7,197 nt of DNA from Thermoplasmata archaeon (GCA_030040755.1 JASHTC010000073.1:1-7197), one strand, 5' to 3'; counted from the first letter of the stretch, positions 1 to 5,754 are shown. Notes: generated by a model not told the origin, from the letters alone. Numbers and translations: made by a program.

Positions 1-338
1 ATCGGGTTCGGGTACGGCCATCCGTTGATCGTCGGTCCGAACGTCAGCTCGGGGTCGATTCCGTGGGACGACCGGCGGAGGTCGATCGACAGGTCCTGAC
101 TCTGGCCGGTGCGCATCTTCCAGATGGTCGCGGCCCCGACGGCCGCCGCCATCGCCGAGAGGGCGAACACCGAGCCGAGGCGGATCGCGCTCGGGAATAT
201 CGGGTCCTGGCCGGCGAAGGCGATCTTCCCCCCGGTATCGGCCGGGGCCACCCCGGTCCCGGCGAGCAGGCGCTCGAGCGGCTCGCAGAGGTCGTCCTCC
301 GGAGGCTCCGAGGCCGAAGGGGGCGCGGGGGAGGTCAT
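1..338 (-). CDS. Family III (CaiB/BaiF) CoA-transferase, N-terminal part, cut by window edge
   Basis: This gene starts at ATG 338-336 on the minus strand and stays open to base 1, giving 112 residues of a family that is usually about 400 long. After a low-complexity Pro/Glu-rich start (residues 1-20), residues about 68-112 carry the family III signature: WKMRTGQSQDLSIDLR, then HGIDPELTFGPTINGWPYPNP-type sequence (split here only for length). Family members move CoA between carboxylic acids through an aspartyl-CoA thioester. The catalytic Asp would lie beyond the edge, so activity cannot be judged. The gene is last in the visible MarR-CrtC/AttH operon, 75 nt after the preceding stop, and its start overlaps the stop of a possible mini-ORF (ATGA). 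I see no strong Shine-Dalgarno before the ATG, which suits translational coupling. The family assignment is firm; the substrate acid is unknown. Confidence 0.85.
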   Translation of the reverse strand, partial: MTSPAPPSASEPPEDDLCEPLERLLAGTGVAPADTGGKIAFAGQDPIFPSAIRLGSVFALSAMAAAVGAATIWKMRTGQSQDLSIDLRRSSHGIDPELTFGPTINGWPYPNP

Positions 339-412
339 CGAGCGGCCCCCGTGGGTGGGTCCTCGCGGTCGGCGCGGTCGGCGCGGTCGTAGCTCCCCAT
401 CGGTTCCCGCAT
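335..412 (-). CDS. Possible 25-codon mini-ORF bridging two operon genes
   Basis: This short minus-strand frame starts at ATG 412-410, one base after the TGA (416-414) of the CrtC/AttH-like gene. It ends with TGA 337-335, which overlaps the CoA-transferase ATG as ATGA. It would encode MREPMGSYDRADRADRED followed by PPTGAAR. About 20 of its 25 codons end in G or C, as in real genes of this window, but a 9-bp tandem repeat makes up much of it. It may be a translation-coupling leader that carries ribosomes across the 75-nt gap, a remnant of a longer N-terminus, or chance. I recognise no family. Confidence 0.3.
   Translation of the reverse strand: MREPMGSYDRADRADREDPPTGAAR
363..389. repeat. Three tandem copies of a 9-bp unit (gcgcggtcg)
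   Basis: Three head-to-tail 9-bp units lie here: tcgcggtcg, gcgcggtcg, gcgcggtcg, so the first differs in one base. They fall in the spacer between the CrtC/AttH-like gene and the CoA-transferase. Because the unit is a multiple of three, a change in copy number would keep the mini-ORF frame (DRA-DRA-DRE on the minus strand) and would change only the spacing. Confidence 0.8.
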
Positions 413-413
413 C

Positions 414-1499
414 TCACTCGACATGGCCCAGATACATCAGCTCCCAGATCCCCGGGTCGCTCGCCTGCTCCACGAGCTTACCGTCCTCGTACTTTTCCAC
501 CATCACCAGCCCGCTGAACCGGAGGTACGCTCCGTCGATGTGCGCGAGGCGGGCGAGGGCGCGCTTGAACCCAGTGACCGTGTCCGCGAACCGCTCGTCG
601 AGCAGGGTCTCGCGGCGCTGGAAGGTCACGCGGTATCGGACCCGCTCGTCGGCTCCGTACTCGTAGACCACCCGGTTGGCCACCGGCTTCTTGCTCTTCG
701 GGTCGGTGAAGACGTCCTCGAGGACCAGTCGGACCTTCGACGCTCGGTCCGCGACGACCTGGCCGTTCTTCGCGATCATGATCTGGGGCAGTTCGGTGTG
801 GCCGTAGGCCTTCTCGGCGTACAGGTACGCCGCGATCACCGAGTAGGGCCCGGCCTGCGCCCGACCCCAGTACCAGTGGTTGAGGAGCTTGGACATGGCG
901 ACGTCGCCCCAGTTGTGGTCGTGGTAGCCGATCCCGGTGAGGGTCTCGGGCGCGGCGCCCCTCTTCGAGATCGTCACGGTCACCTTCCCTTGGGGGACCG
1001 TGGGCAGCCAGGCGAACGTGTGCTCGTCGTGGGCCCCGAAGTAGGTCACGCCGGTCGCCTGCCGCCAGGACGGCACCTGACCCACCAGCGTCGCCTCGAC
1101 CGTGAGGCTGTCGTCCACGACCTTGACCTCGTACGTCTGCAGGTTCCCTCGGAAGTAGCAGTCCTTTACCCGGACGTCGCAGCCCTCCTTGCTCGCGCGG
1201 AACTCCTCGGGCGTCGCGTGGACGAAGAGGTGCTGCGTCGGCTTCCCGGGCCGGTCGAGGTCGACCTGGACCATCGGCGCCTCCGGGCCTTTCGGCTTCA
1301 ACAACCACTTCGTGTAGAACGTGACCACCAACGAGGACCCATCCTCGAGGTGCGAGTCGAAGTACCACCACTCGTAGCTCCCCGGGCCGCCGGACGTACG
1401 CATCCCGTCCTCCCACGGTTCGATCCGGTCCCGCTGGAGTCCGAGGCGGACGTAATCCTCGTCCCGGTCGGCCAGGCGGGCGAGCGGTGGGGCGCTCAT
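414..1499 (-). CDS. CrtC/AttH-type lipocalin-like protein (hydroxyneurosporene synthase-like)
   Basis: This encodes a 361-residue protein of the CrtC/AttH fold, which includes carotenoid 1,2-hydratases, AttH-like proteins and some pericyclase-like enzymes. Family marks are EWWYFDS at residues 43-49, opening the first beta-barrel domain, and HDHNWG at 193-198 followed by NHWYWGR at 207-213, opening the second. Both domains are complete. The start MSAPPLARLADRDEDY has no hydrophobic stretch, so the protein is probably cytoplasmic. The frame stays open upstream to 1997, but I chose ATG 1499-1497 because it overlaps the MarR stop (ATGA), has GGGAGG four bases before it (1509-1504), and the upstream frame antisense-matches nothing and runs through the MarR gene. 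It is the second gene of the operon. Nothing nearby encodes carotenoid synthesis, so a hydratase on a carotenoid is not supported. A hydratase, isomerase or binding role on another lipophilic compound is equally possible. Confidence 0.88.
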   Translation of the reverse strand: MSAPPLARLADRDEDYVRLGLQRDRIEPWEDGMRTSGGPGSYEWWYFDSHLEDGSSLVVTFYTKWLLKPKGPEAPMVQVDLDRPGKPTQHLFVHATPEEFRASKEGCDVRVKDCYFRGNLQTYEVKVVDDSLTVEATLVGQVPSWRQATGVTYFGAHDEHTFAWLPTVPQGKVTVTISKRGAAPETLTGIGYHDHNWGDVAMSKLLNHWYWGRAQAGPYSVIAAYLYAEKAYGHTELPQIMIAKNGQVVADRASKVRLVLEDVFTDPKSKKPVANRVVYEYGADERVRYRVTFQRRETLLDERFADTVTGFKRALARLAHIDGAYLRFSGLVMVEKYEDGKLVEQASDPGIWELMYLGHVE

Positions 1500-1984
1500 G
1501 CCGCCTCCCGGCCCACGTCCTGCCCTCGATACGCGCGCTTGATCTCCAGAAGCGCGATCAGCGTCTCGCGGGTGTGGGCGATCCGCAGCGCCCCCACGCG
1601 GGCCCGCAGCGCGCGGTCGATCTGCTCGATGCCCCTCCGTCCGGCTTTCCCGGCCCGATGGCCCCGCTCGGTCAGGGAGAGCCTCACCCGGCGGCGGTCC
1701 GAGGGGTCCTGAGCCCGCTCGAGATACCCCCGCACCACGAGGACATCCACCATCTGGCTGATCGCCTGCTTCGAGACCCCCAGGAACCGGACGACCGCTT
1801 CGAGCGGGGCCCCCGTCCACTCCATGGCGTTCAGGATGACCTCCGCCGAGCCGGGGATGTCTCCGTAGCCGACCTTCGCCTGGGCTCGGCGAACGGCGGC
1901 CGTGTACGTCCCGCGCGTCACATAGAGCAGGGCCGACAGGGGGACGTCGTCGTAAGTGTCTCGGGTTCGAGGCTGCGCGCTCAT
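1496..1984 (-). CDS. MarR-family transcriptional regulator, first gene of operon
   Basis: This encodes a 162-residue MarR-type winged-helix regulator. Residues about 61-89 form the helix-turn-helix, with recognition helix VSKQAISQMVDVLVVRGYLE. The wing is DPSDRRRVRLSLTERG at 93-108, a textbook MarR wing. Flanking helices at about 14-40 and 109-155 would make the dimer interface. MarR dimers usually repress nearby genes and are released by small ligands. Its stop overlaps the next start (ATGA), and the promoter-start segment carries repeat pairs that could be its operator, so self-repression of this operon is likely but inferred. The start ATG 1984-1982 lies 26 bp from the centre of a TATA-like box, which predicts a leaderless mRNA. 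The ligand is unknown. The cotranscribed lipocalin-like and CoA-transferase genes suggest a hydrophobic or carboxylic compound. Confidence 0.92.
   Translation of the reverse strand: MSAQPRTRDTYDDVPLSALLYVTRGTYTAAVRRAQAKVGYGDIPGSAEVILNAMEWTGAPLEAVVRFLGVSKQAISQMVDVLVVRGYLERAQDPSDRRRVRLSLTERGHRAGKAGRRGIEQIDRALRARVGALRIAHTRETLIALLEIKRAYRGQDVGREAA
1504..1509 (-). promoter_or_regulatory. Shine-Dalgarno GGGAGG deciding the CrtC/AttH-like start
   Basis: GGGAGG lies inside the last codons of the MarR gene, four bases before ATG 1499-1497. With the ATGA overlap it fixes the start of the lipocalin-like gene well inside its longest open frame. Confidence 0.7.
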
Positions 1985-2015
1985 TAGTCAATACCATAGA
2001 TAGTCAAGTATATGG
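1985..2015 (-). promoter_or_regulatory. TATA-box promoter with candidate MarR operator
   Basis: This AT-rich island stands out from the GC-rich surroundings. On the minus strand CATATACT (2014-2007) is a TATA-like box whose centre is about 26 bp from the MarR ATG at 1984, the archaeal spacing for a leaderless transcript. Two repeat structures overlap it: direct repeats TTGACTA at 2007-2001 and 1991-1985, 16 bp apart, and an inverted pair CCATA (1994-1998)/TATGG (2011-2015). Either could be the binding site of the MarR product; bound protein would cover the TATA box and start site. The box is seen, and the operator role is inferred. Confidence 0.6.
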
Positions 2016-2286
2016 ACCTTATGTCGGTAGCCGGCCGACCGCCCCGTTCTTCCCGCCCGCGCTCAACCAGGGGCTTGCCGGCGGATCCTCAGGTGGGGAA
2101 CGGCGGACGTCGGGCCGGGATACCGACCGTCCCCGCCGGGGCACTGGCCCTCCCGGGGCTGGGTGGGCACCCCTCCCAGTACCGGACGGCACCCCGACTG
2201 GGCACCGGTGCCTCGGCGTTCTTCCCGGGCTGGGTCGCCCGAGAAGTTCGAATACCCCCTCCGCATCCGAGGGGCGAGGTGCGCCA
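2016..2286. other. GC-rich intergenic stretch with dyads, no convincing gene
   Basis: The gap between the divergent MarR and DinB-like genes has open frames on both strands, but their translations are Pro/Arg/Gly-rich and match no family I know. It does hold dyads: a hairpin at 2159-2179 (9-bp arms with one T-T mismatch, loop CAC) and a perfect 12-bp palindrome ggcaccggtgcc at 2201-2212. No clear TATA box precedes the DinB-like gene. The run gaataccc at 2250-2257 is at best weak. Confidence 0.45.
2276..2281 (+). promoter_or_regulatory. Shine-Dalgarno GAGGTG supporting a TTG start
   Basis: GAGGTG matches the 3' end of 16S rRNA and lies five bases before TTG 2287-2289. It is the reason for accepting a TTG start for the DinB-like gene, since no in-frame ATG or GTG lies close by upstream. 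Confidence 0.65.
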
Positions 2287-2772
2287 TTGACGAGCGAGCT
2301 CGAACTGATCCGGGACCTGTATCGGTACCACTTTCGAAAGCTCCGGAGCTATGGTCGAACGATATGGAGCCTCCCCGTGGCCGAGAGGTATCGGGACCGG
2401 GGCTCGACCTTCCCCTCCCTGGTCGACATCTACCTGCACATCCTGGACGACTACCGGTTCTGGTTCATCCAGGCGTACACGGGGAAGGGCTTCGAGGAGT
2501 TTCCGCTCGGAGTTCGGCTCAGCCGCGCGGAGGCCGAGCGGGCCACCGACGAGGTCGACCGGCTCGTGAGCGGGTTCCTCAAGAAGTTGCATCCCAAGGA
2601 CCTCGACCGGAAATTCTACATCAAGGTCGACCGGAGGTCGATCACCATCCGGTCCATGCTCTTGCAGATGGTCGAAGGGGACCTCCAGCACAAGGGCGAG
2701 CTCAACGCGCTCCTCTGGCAGCTGGACGTCAAGCCCCCCGAGGTTGACCTTTCGCGAACGACACGATTCTAG
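2287..2772 (+). CDS. DinB/DUF664-like four-helix protein
   Basis: This encodes a 161-residue, nearly all-helical protein with the pattern of the DinB/DUF664 (YfiT-like) superfamily: helix 2 with FPSLVDIYLHILDDYRFWF (residues 42-60) and a last helix with GDLQHKGELNALLWQ (131-145). Family members use a His triad on a metal, and some act as thiol-dependent transferases (bacillithiol, mycothiol or maleylpyruvate related). Here H51 and H135 fit two ligands, but the family's other last-helix His (HExxH-like, one turn before H135) is G131, with Q134 next to H135. The metal site therefore looks incomplete unless D132 or another residue serves. The gene has a TTG start with a good Shine-Dalgarno and stands alone, divergent from the MarR operon. 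The fold assignment is good; no reaction can be named. Confidence 0.75.
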   Translation: MTSELELIRDLYRYHFRKLRSYGRTIWSLPVAERYRDRGSTFPSLVDIYLHILDDYRFWFIQAYTGKGFEEFPLGVRLSRAEAERATDEVDRLVSGFLKKLHPKDLDRKFYIKVDRRSITIRSMLLQMVEGDLQHKGELNALLWQLDVKPPEVDLSRTTRF

Positions 2773-2991
2773 AGGCGTTAGCCCCGAGGGAGCTCGGACC
2801 AGAGCAGTTTCGGCGGCTTTCCGGTACGGAGGAGGACGAGGCACTCACCGACGCCGGGGGGACGCATCGCCCCGGGGGGTACGGTCCGAGGACGGGTGGT
2901 TCCGTTCCGGTACTCGGGGGTCGAACCCGCCGGTGTTTTCCATCGCTCCGGTCTAAGGCTCCCTGCCCCCAGGGCGTGGGGCGACTCGGCC

Positions 2992-4293
2992 GTGGCGCCA
3001 CCAACCAGGACCCGCACCCGCCGACCCGCATCGGACGCTCCCGACCGGGACCCGATCCCCGCCTCGATCGCGGCAGTTCGTCGGCTGGCGCTGGTCAAGC
3101 AACGGCTCGGGGGGGCCCGGGCGCGGAACGCATCCAAGGAGTCGATCCTTGCGTTGGTGCGGGACCTCGCCTATGTCCAGTGGGATCCGGTCCCGATCGT
3201 TGCGCCCTCGCACGTACTCTCGTTCTGGGCGAGACTCGGGGACTTCCGACTTTCGGACTTGGACGACCTGCTCTGGAAGGAGCGGCGGCTCTGGCAGCAC
3301 TGGATCCCGTTCTCGGCCCTCGTCCTCACCGAGGATTTCCCCATCTACGCCTCCCTCATGCAGCGGTACCCCGACTCCCTTTCCGATGGGTGGGGGAGGC
3401 AGCGGGAGGAGGCTCGCATCTTTCTCCGCGAGCACGTCGCTCTTCGAAGAAAGATCCTGCGCGAGCTCCGAGACGGTCCACGGACCGTGCGTCAGTTCGA
3501 GGACCACGCACGCACGCTGCGCGACGAGGGCGCCTGGGGCCCGGCGAGCGACGTGTCGCTGATGCTCTACCACCTGCTCATGCGCGGCGAGGTGATGGTG
3601 GTAGGACGCGACGGGGCGCAGAACACCTGGGGGCTCCTCGAGAGCTTCCTTCCTCGCTCGGCGGTCCGGCCGGCGCTCTCGGAGGAGGACGCCGAATCCG
3701 CCATGGCCGAACGAGCGGTCCTGGCGCTCGGGGCGGCGACCCCGCGGGACATCCGCCTCCACTACGTCCGGGGCTGCTACCTCGACCTTCCGGGGGCGCT
3801 GGAGCGGCTCTGCGAGCGCTCGGTCCTCCGTCGCGTCGTGACCGATGGGTCCACGAAGCGGCCGGAGGAGATGTACGTTCACGAGCGGGACGTCCCCCGG
3901 CTCGAGTCGTTGGGCTCGGGTCTCGGGGAGCCCCAGGTCTCCCTCCTTCCACCGTTTGACAACCTGGTCTACAATCACATGCGTCTCCACCGGCTCTTCG
4001 GGTTCGACTACGTCCGAGAGCAGTTCCTTCCGAAGGAGAAGCGACGCTACGGCACCTACGTCCTTCCCATCCTCTGGGGGGACCAGCTGGTGGGCCGCCT
4101 CGACCCGCAGCTCGACCGGGCGAACGCACGGCTCGTCGTGAATTCGGTCCACGCCGAGCCCTCCGCCCCGACGGACCGCGCGGTCGGCCGCGCCATCGCC
4201 GACAAGCTCACCGACCTGGCGAGTTTCCTGGGCGCGGAGGACGTGGTGTATCCATCGACGGTGCCGGACGTTTGGAGGGGTACGCTGCGCTAG
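2992..4293 (+). CDS. YcaQ/AlkX-type winged-helix DNA glycosylase family protein (HTH_42)
   Basis: From GTG 2992 this encodes 433 residues, close to the roughly 400 of the YcaQ/AlkZ family, which removes alkylated or cross-linked bases from DNA. The QxD motif of the YcaQ branch is present as YVQWDPVPIV (Q63, D65), after the opening helix AAVRRLALVKQRLGG. Tandem winged-helix segments follow, then the conserved late block LLPPFDNLVYNHMRLHRLFG with YGTYVLPILWGDQLVGRLDP. The usual PFDxLxWxR reads PFDNLVYNH here. The same frame is open from GTG 2896, adding 32 residues rich in Arg, Pro and Gly that do not resemble the family, so the later start is preferred, though neither start has a strong Shine-Dalgarno or TATA box. 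Base-excision repair of alkylation or interstrand cross-links is the family role; which lesion this one takes is not visible. Many relatives are annotated only as winged-helix proteins. Confidence 0.82.
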   Translation: MAPPTRTRTRRPASDAPDRDPIPASIAAVRRLALVKQRLGGARARNASKESILALVRDLAYVQWDPVPIVAPSHVLSFWARLGDFRLSDLDDLLWKERRLWQHWIPFSALVLTEDFPIYASLMQRYPDSLSDGWGRQREEARIFLREHVALRRKILRELRDGPRTVRQFEDHARTLRDEGAWGPASDVSLMLYHLLMRGEVMVVGRDGAQNTWGLLESFLPRSAVRPALSEEDAESAMAERAVLALGAATPRDIRLHYVRGCYLDLPGALERLCERSVLRRVVTDGSTKRPEEMYVHERDVPRLESLGSGLGEPQVSLLPPFDNLVYNHMRLHRLFGFDYVREQFLPKEKRRYGTYVLPILWGDQLVGRLDPQLDRANARLVVNSVHAEPSAPTDRAVGRAIADKLTDLASFLGAEDVVYPSTVPDVWRGTLR

Positions 4294-4337
4294 CGGGCCC
4301 GCCGTAGCCTCAGCGCCACGCTCGAGGGCGGCGGGTC

Positions 4338-4358
4338 GGGTGCGCGCCGGAGGCACCC
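4338..4358. terminator. Weak hairpin between convergent genes
   Basis: GGGTGC (4338-4343) pairs with GCACCC (4353-4358) across a 9-base loop in the 108-bp gap between two convergent genes. No T-run follows on either strand, so a terminator role rests only on position. Confidence 0.2.
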
Positions 4359-4401
4359 ATGCGCCCGGACGCTCGAGTCGGTGCGACTCCCGGGGAGCGC
4401 G

Positions 4402-4866
4402 CTAGTGTCCTTGGCTCATCGAACGTCGTTCGGAGGGGGTGGGCCGGCGACCGACCGTGATCCACACTCCGTCCGGATCGAGCACGTGCGCGGACCATCC
4501 TTCGGTTCTAGCGGGGGACCATCGCGTCGCCTTCGCGCCGTGCTTCAGCAGCCTGCGATACTCGCGCTCCAGCACTTCGCGCCCGACGGCGCCGAGCGTG
4601 AAGTCCAGATGGTCGAGAGCGGCACCGACCCGGTAGGGCGCATGGAAGATCGAGCCCTTCGGATACCAGTTGAGCTCGATCTCCTTCCGTGACCTGGGGT
4701 CCCGGAGGAGTACCCAGAGACCGCCCCCCCAAACCCGGGTGTCCCCTCGGCGGACTACTCGGAGGCCGAGTGCCTTCGTGTAGAAGCGCAGCGATCGCCG
4801 TAGGTCGGTGACTCGGATACCGGCTTGCTCGAGGCGCATGGCGAGCCCAAGGGAGGCGAGCTTCAT
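4402..4866 (-). CDS. VOC (glyoxalase/bleomycin-resistance fold) protein 1
   Basis: This encodes 154 residues from ATG 4866-4864. Both paired beta-alpha-beta modules of the VOC fold are visible: AGIRVTDLRRSLRFYTKALGL (residues 15-35, a classic module start), KEIELNWYPKGS (61-72), ALDHLDF (84-90) and the closing DPDGVWITV (130-138). In metal-binding relatives four positions hold the metal. Here they read Q14, E64, H86 and T137, where the last is normally Glu (DPDGxxIE). The metal site is thus altered, and lyase, dioxygenase or simple ligand-binding roles remain open. The open frame continues upstream to 5025 but that part is Arg/Pro-rich and unlike the family; ATG 4839 is a second possible start. 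Upstream, ccgtttcacc (minus, 4893-4884) is a weak TATA candidate at leaderless spacing. It is transcribed away from the RibD-like gene. Confidence 0.85.
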   Translation of the reverse strand: MKLASLGLAMRLEQAGIRVTDLRRSLRFYTKALGLRVVRRGDTRVWGGGLWVLLRDPRSRKEIELNWYPKGSIFHAPYRVGAALDHLDFTLGAVGREVLEREYRRLLKHGAKATRWSPARTEGWSAHVLDPDGVWITVGRRPTPSERRSMSQGH

Positions 4867-4924
4867 ATGCTCGGTTGAGAGCCGGTGAAACGGGTCGGCG
4901 GGGAGCAACGGACATCGCCCGCTC

Positions 4925-4956
4925 CTCCGGACCCCCCTCTGGGGAGGCGTCCGGGG
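4925..4956. repeat. Hairpin between divergent VOC and reductase genes
   Basis: CTCCGGAC (4925-4932) can pair with GTCCGGGG (4949-4956) over 8 bp, with one G-T pair, and an inner CCCC/GGGG stem closes on TCT. It lies between the two divergent starts. In sequence this GC-rich a dyad can arise by chance. Confidence 0.35.
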
Positions 4957-5023
4957 GAGGCCGGTGGCCCCGTTCCCCCGCGTCGGTCGGGTCCGCACCC
5001 GGAAGTTGCCCCTCGATCCGGTC

Positions 5024-5034
5024 AACGTTTATCC
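5024..5034 (+). promoter_or_regulatory. TATA-like box for the RibD-like gene
   Basis: aacgtttatcc is an AT-rich island with the archaeal TTTAT core. Its centre near 5030 predicts a transcript start near 5056, three bases before GTG 5059 and nine before ATG 5065. Confidence 0.55.
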
Positions 5035-5064
5035 CGAGTGTCGCGGTCGTGGGGGCCGGTGACC

Positions 5065-5676
5065 ATGACGCGAAAGGTCCTGATGATCATGTTCATGACG
5101 CTGGATGGCCAGGCCCAGTTTCCGGTCTACGACGGGCCCCCGTACACCCTCGACGTGGAGGACCCGATGTGGACGCCCCGGTTCCATTCGATCGACACGA
5201 TCCTTCTGGGTGCCAATTCCTACTCCAAGTGGGCCGCGTACTGGCCCAAGATGAAGGACAATCCGAAGGCGGTTCCCTTCCAGAGAGAATTCTCGCGGTT
5301 CGCCGACCGGGTGGAGAAGGTGGTCTTCTCCCAGAGCCTCCAGAAACCGGCGTGGGTGAACACTCGGGTCGCGCGAGGACCGCCGGCCGACGAGATCGCG
5401 GCGCTGAAGTCGAAGAAGGGGAAGGATATCGCTCTCGGCGGTGGACCCCGGCTCGCTCAATCTCTGTTGGCGGCAGACTTGGTCGACGAACTCCTGATCG
5501 CGATGAGCCCGTCGCTGGTCGGCCGGGGCAAGCCCCTCTTCCGCACGACGGACGAACCCGATTTCCCGGAGGATGGGATCCCCCCGGGCGCCCCCGGGCG
5601 GCACGACTTCCTCCTGGTCGAAGCCCGCGGCCTACCCGACAGCCAGGTCTTCCTCCACTACGCGCTCAACCGGTAA
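5065..5676 (+). CDS. RibD C-terminal/dihydrofolate reductase-like family protein
   Basis: This encodes a 203-residue protein of the RibD-C/DHFR-like fold, the group often annotated as YwjB/YyaP-like dihydrofolate reductase family proteins. In order it shows the first strand and MTLDGQ (11-16), SIDTILLGANSYSKWAAYWP (42-61), VEKVVFSQSL (83-92), a nucleotide-binding glycine stretch KDIALGGGPRLAQSLL (120-135), LVDELLIAMSP (139-149) and LVGRGKPLF (151-159). All the family's nucleotide-site landmarks are present, so an NAD(P)H-dependent reduction is likely; the substrate is unknown. It lacks the deaminase domain of true RibD and no riboflavin genes are nearby, so a riboflavin role is not supported. 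GTG 5059, two codons upstream in frame, is an alternative start. The longer open frame back to 4885 is Pro/Arg-rich and rejected. A TATA box fits a nearly leaderless mRNA. Confidence 0.85.
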   Translation: MTRKVLMIMFMTLDGQAQFPVYDGPPYTLDVEDPMWTPRFHSIDTILLGANSYSKWAAYWPKMKDNPKAVPFQREFSRFADRVEKVVFSQSLQKPAWVNTRVARGPPADEIAALKSKKGKDIALGGGPRLAQSLLAADLVDELLIAMSPSLVGRGKPLFRTTDEPDFPEDGIPPGAPGRHDFLLVEARGLPDSQVFLHYALNR

Positions 5677-5693
5677 CCCGGCTCGCTAGGGCG

Positions 5694-5749
5694 GGCGGGC
5701 CCGCCGTTTGATCGTCGCACTCGCGGGGAGGCTCCCGCTCGTGGGAGCC
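5694..5749. terminator. Two dyads between convergent genes, possible bidirectional terminator
   Basis: The 78-bp gap between the convergent reductase and phosphatase-like genes holds a perfect 12-bp palindrome ggcgggcccgcc (5694-5705), followed by gtttg on the plus strand, and a hairpin GGCTCCC (5730-5736)/GGGAGCC (5743-5749) with a 6-base loop. Neither has a proper T-run, so the terminator call rests mainly on position. Confidence 0.35.
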
Positions 5750-5754
5750 GACGG

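Noticed and set aside
63..666. Plus-strand open frames near the left edge
   Set aside because: They are opposite the CoA-transferase and the end of the CrtC/AttH-like gene, both supported by family motifs; their products look like random GC-rich sequence.
423..1712. Long plus-strand open frame opposite the CrtC/AttH-like and MarR genes
   Set aside because: It is an antisense shadow typical of high-GC DNA; its translation has no family features while the minus strand has strong ones.
1500..1997. Extension of the CrtC/AttH-like frame upstream to 1997
   Set aside because: The added residues are Arg/Pro/Gly-rich and lie in another frame of the clear MarR gene; the ATGA overlap and GGGAGG mark the true start at 1499.
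2012..2290. Small plus-strand gene starting at the ATG inside the MarR TATA region
   Set aside because: Its product is Pro/Arg-rich with no family resemblance, its start lies within the opposite-strand TATA box, and it overlaps the Shine-Dalgarno and start of the DinB-like gene.
2880..2975. tRNA-like words: gggttcgaccccc on the minus strand (T-arm-like) and ccggtctaaggc on the plus strand (D-arm-like)
   Set aside because: They are on opposite strands, no matching acceptor stem or 7-base anticodon loop can be drawn around either, and the nearby hairpin ccctgcccccaggg has too short a loop.
2953..4356. 467-codon minus-strand open frame opposite the YcaQ-like gene
   Set aside because: It is antisense to a gene with clear conserved motifs, and its product is biased to Arg, Pro, Glu and Val without recognisable domains.
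5065..5676. A riboflavin-pathway RibD
   Set aside because: There is no deaminase domain and no other riboflavin gene; only the reductase-like fold is present.
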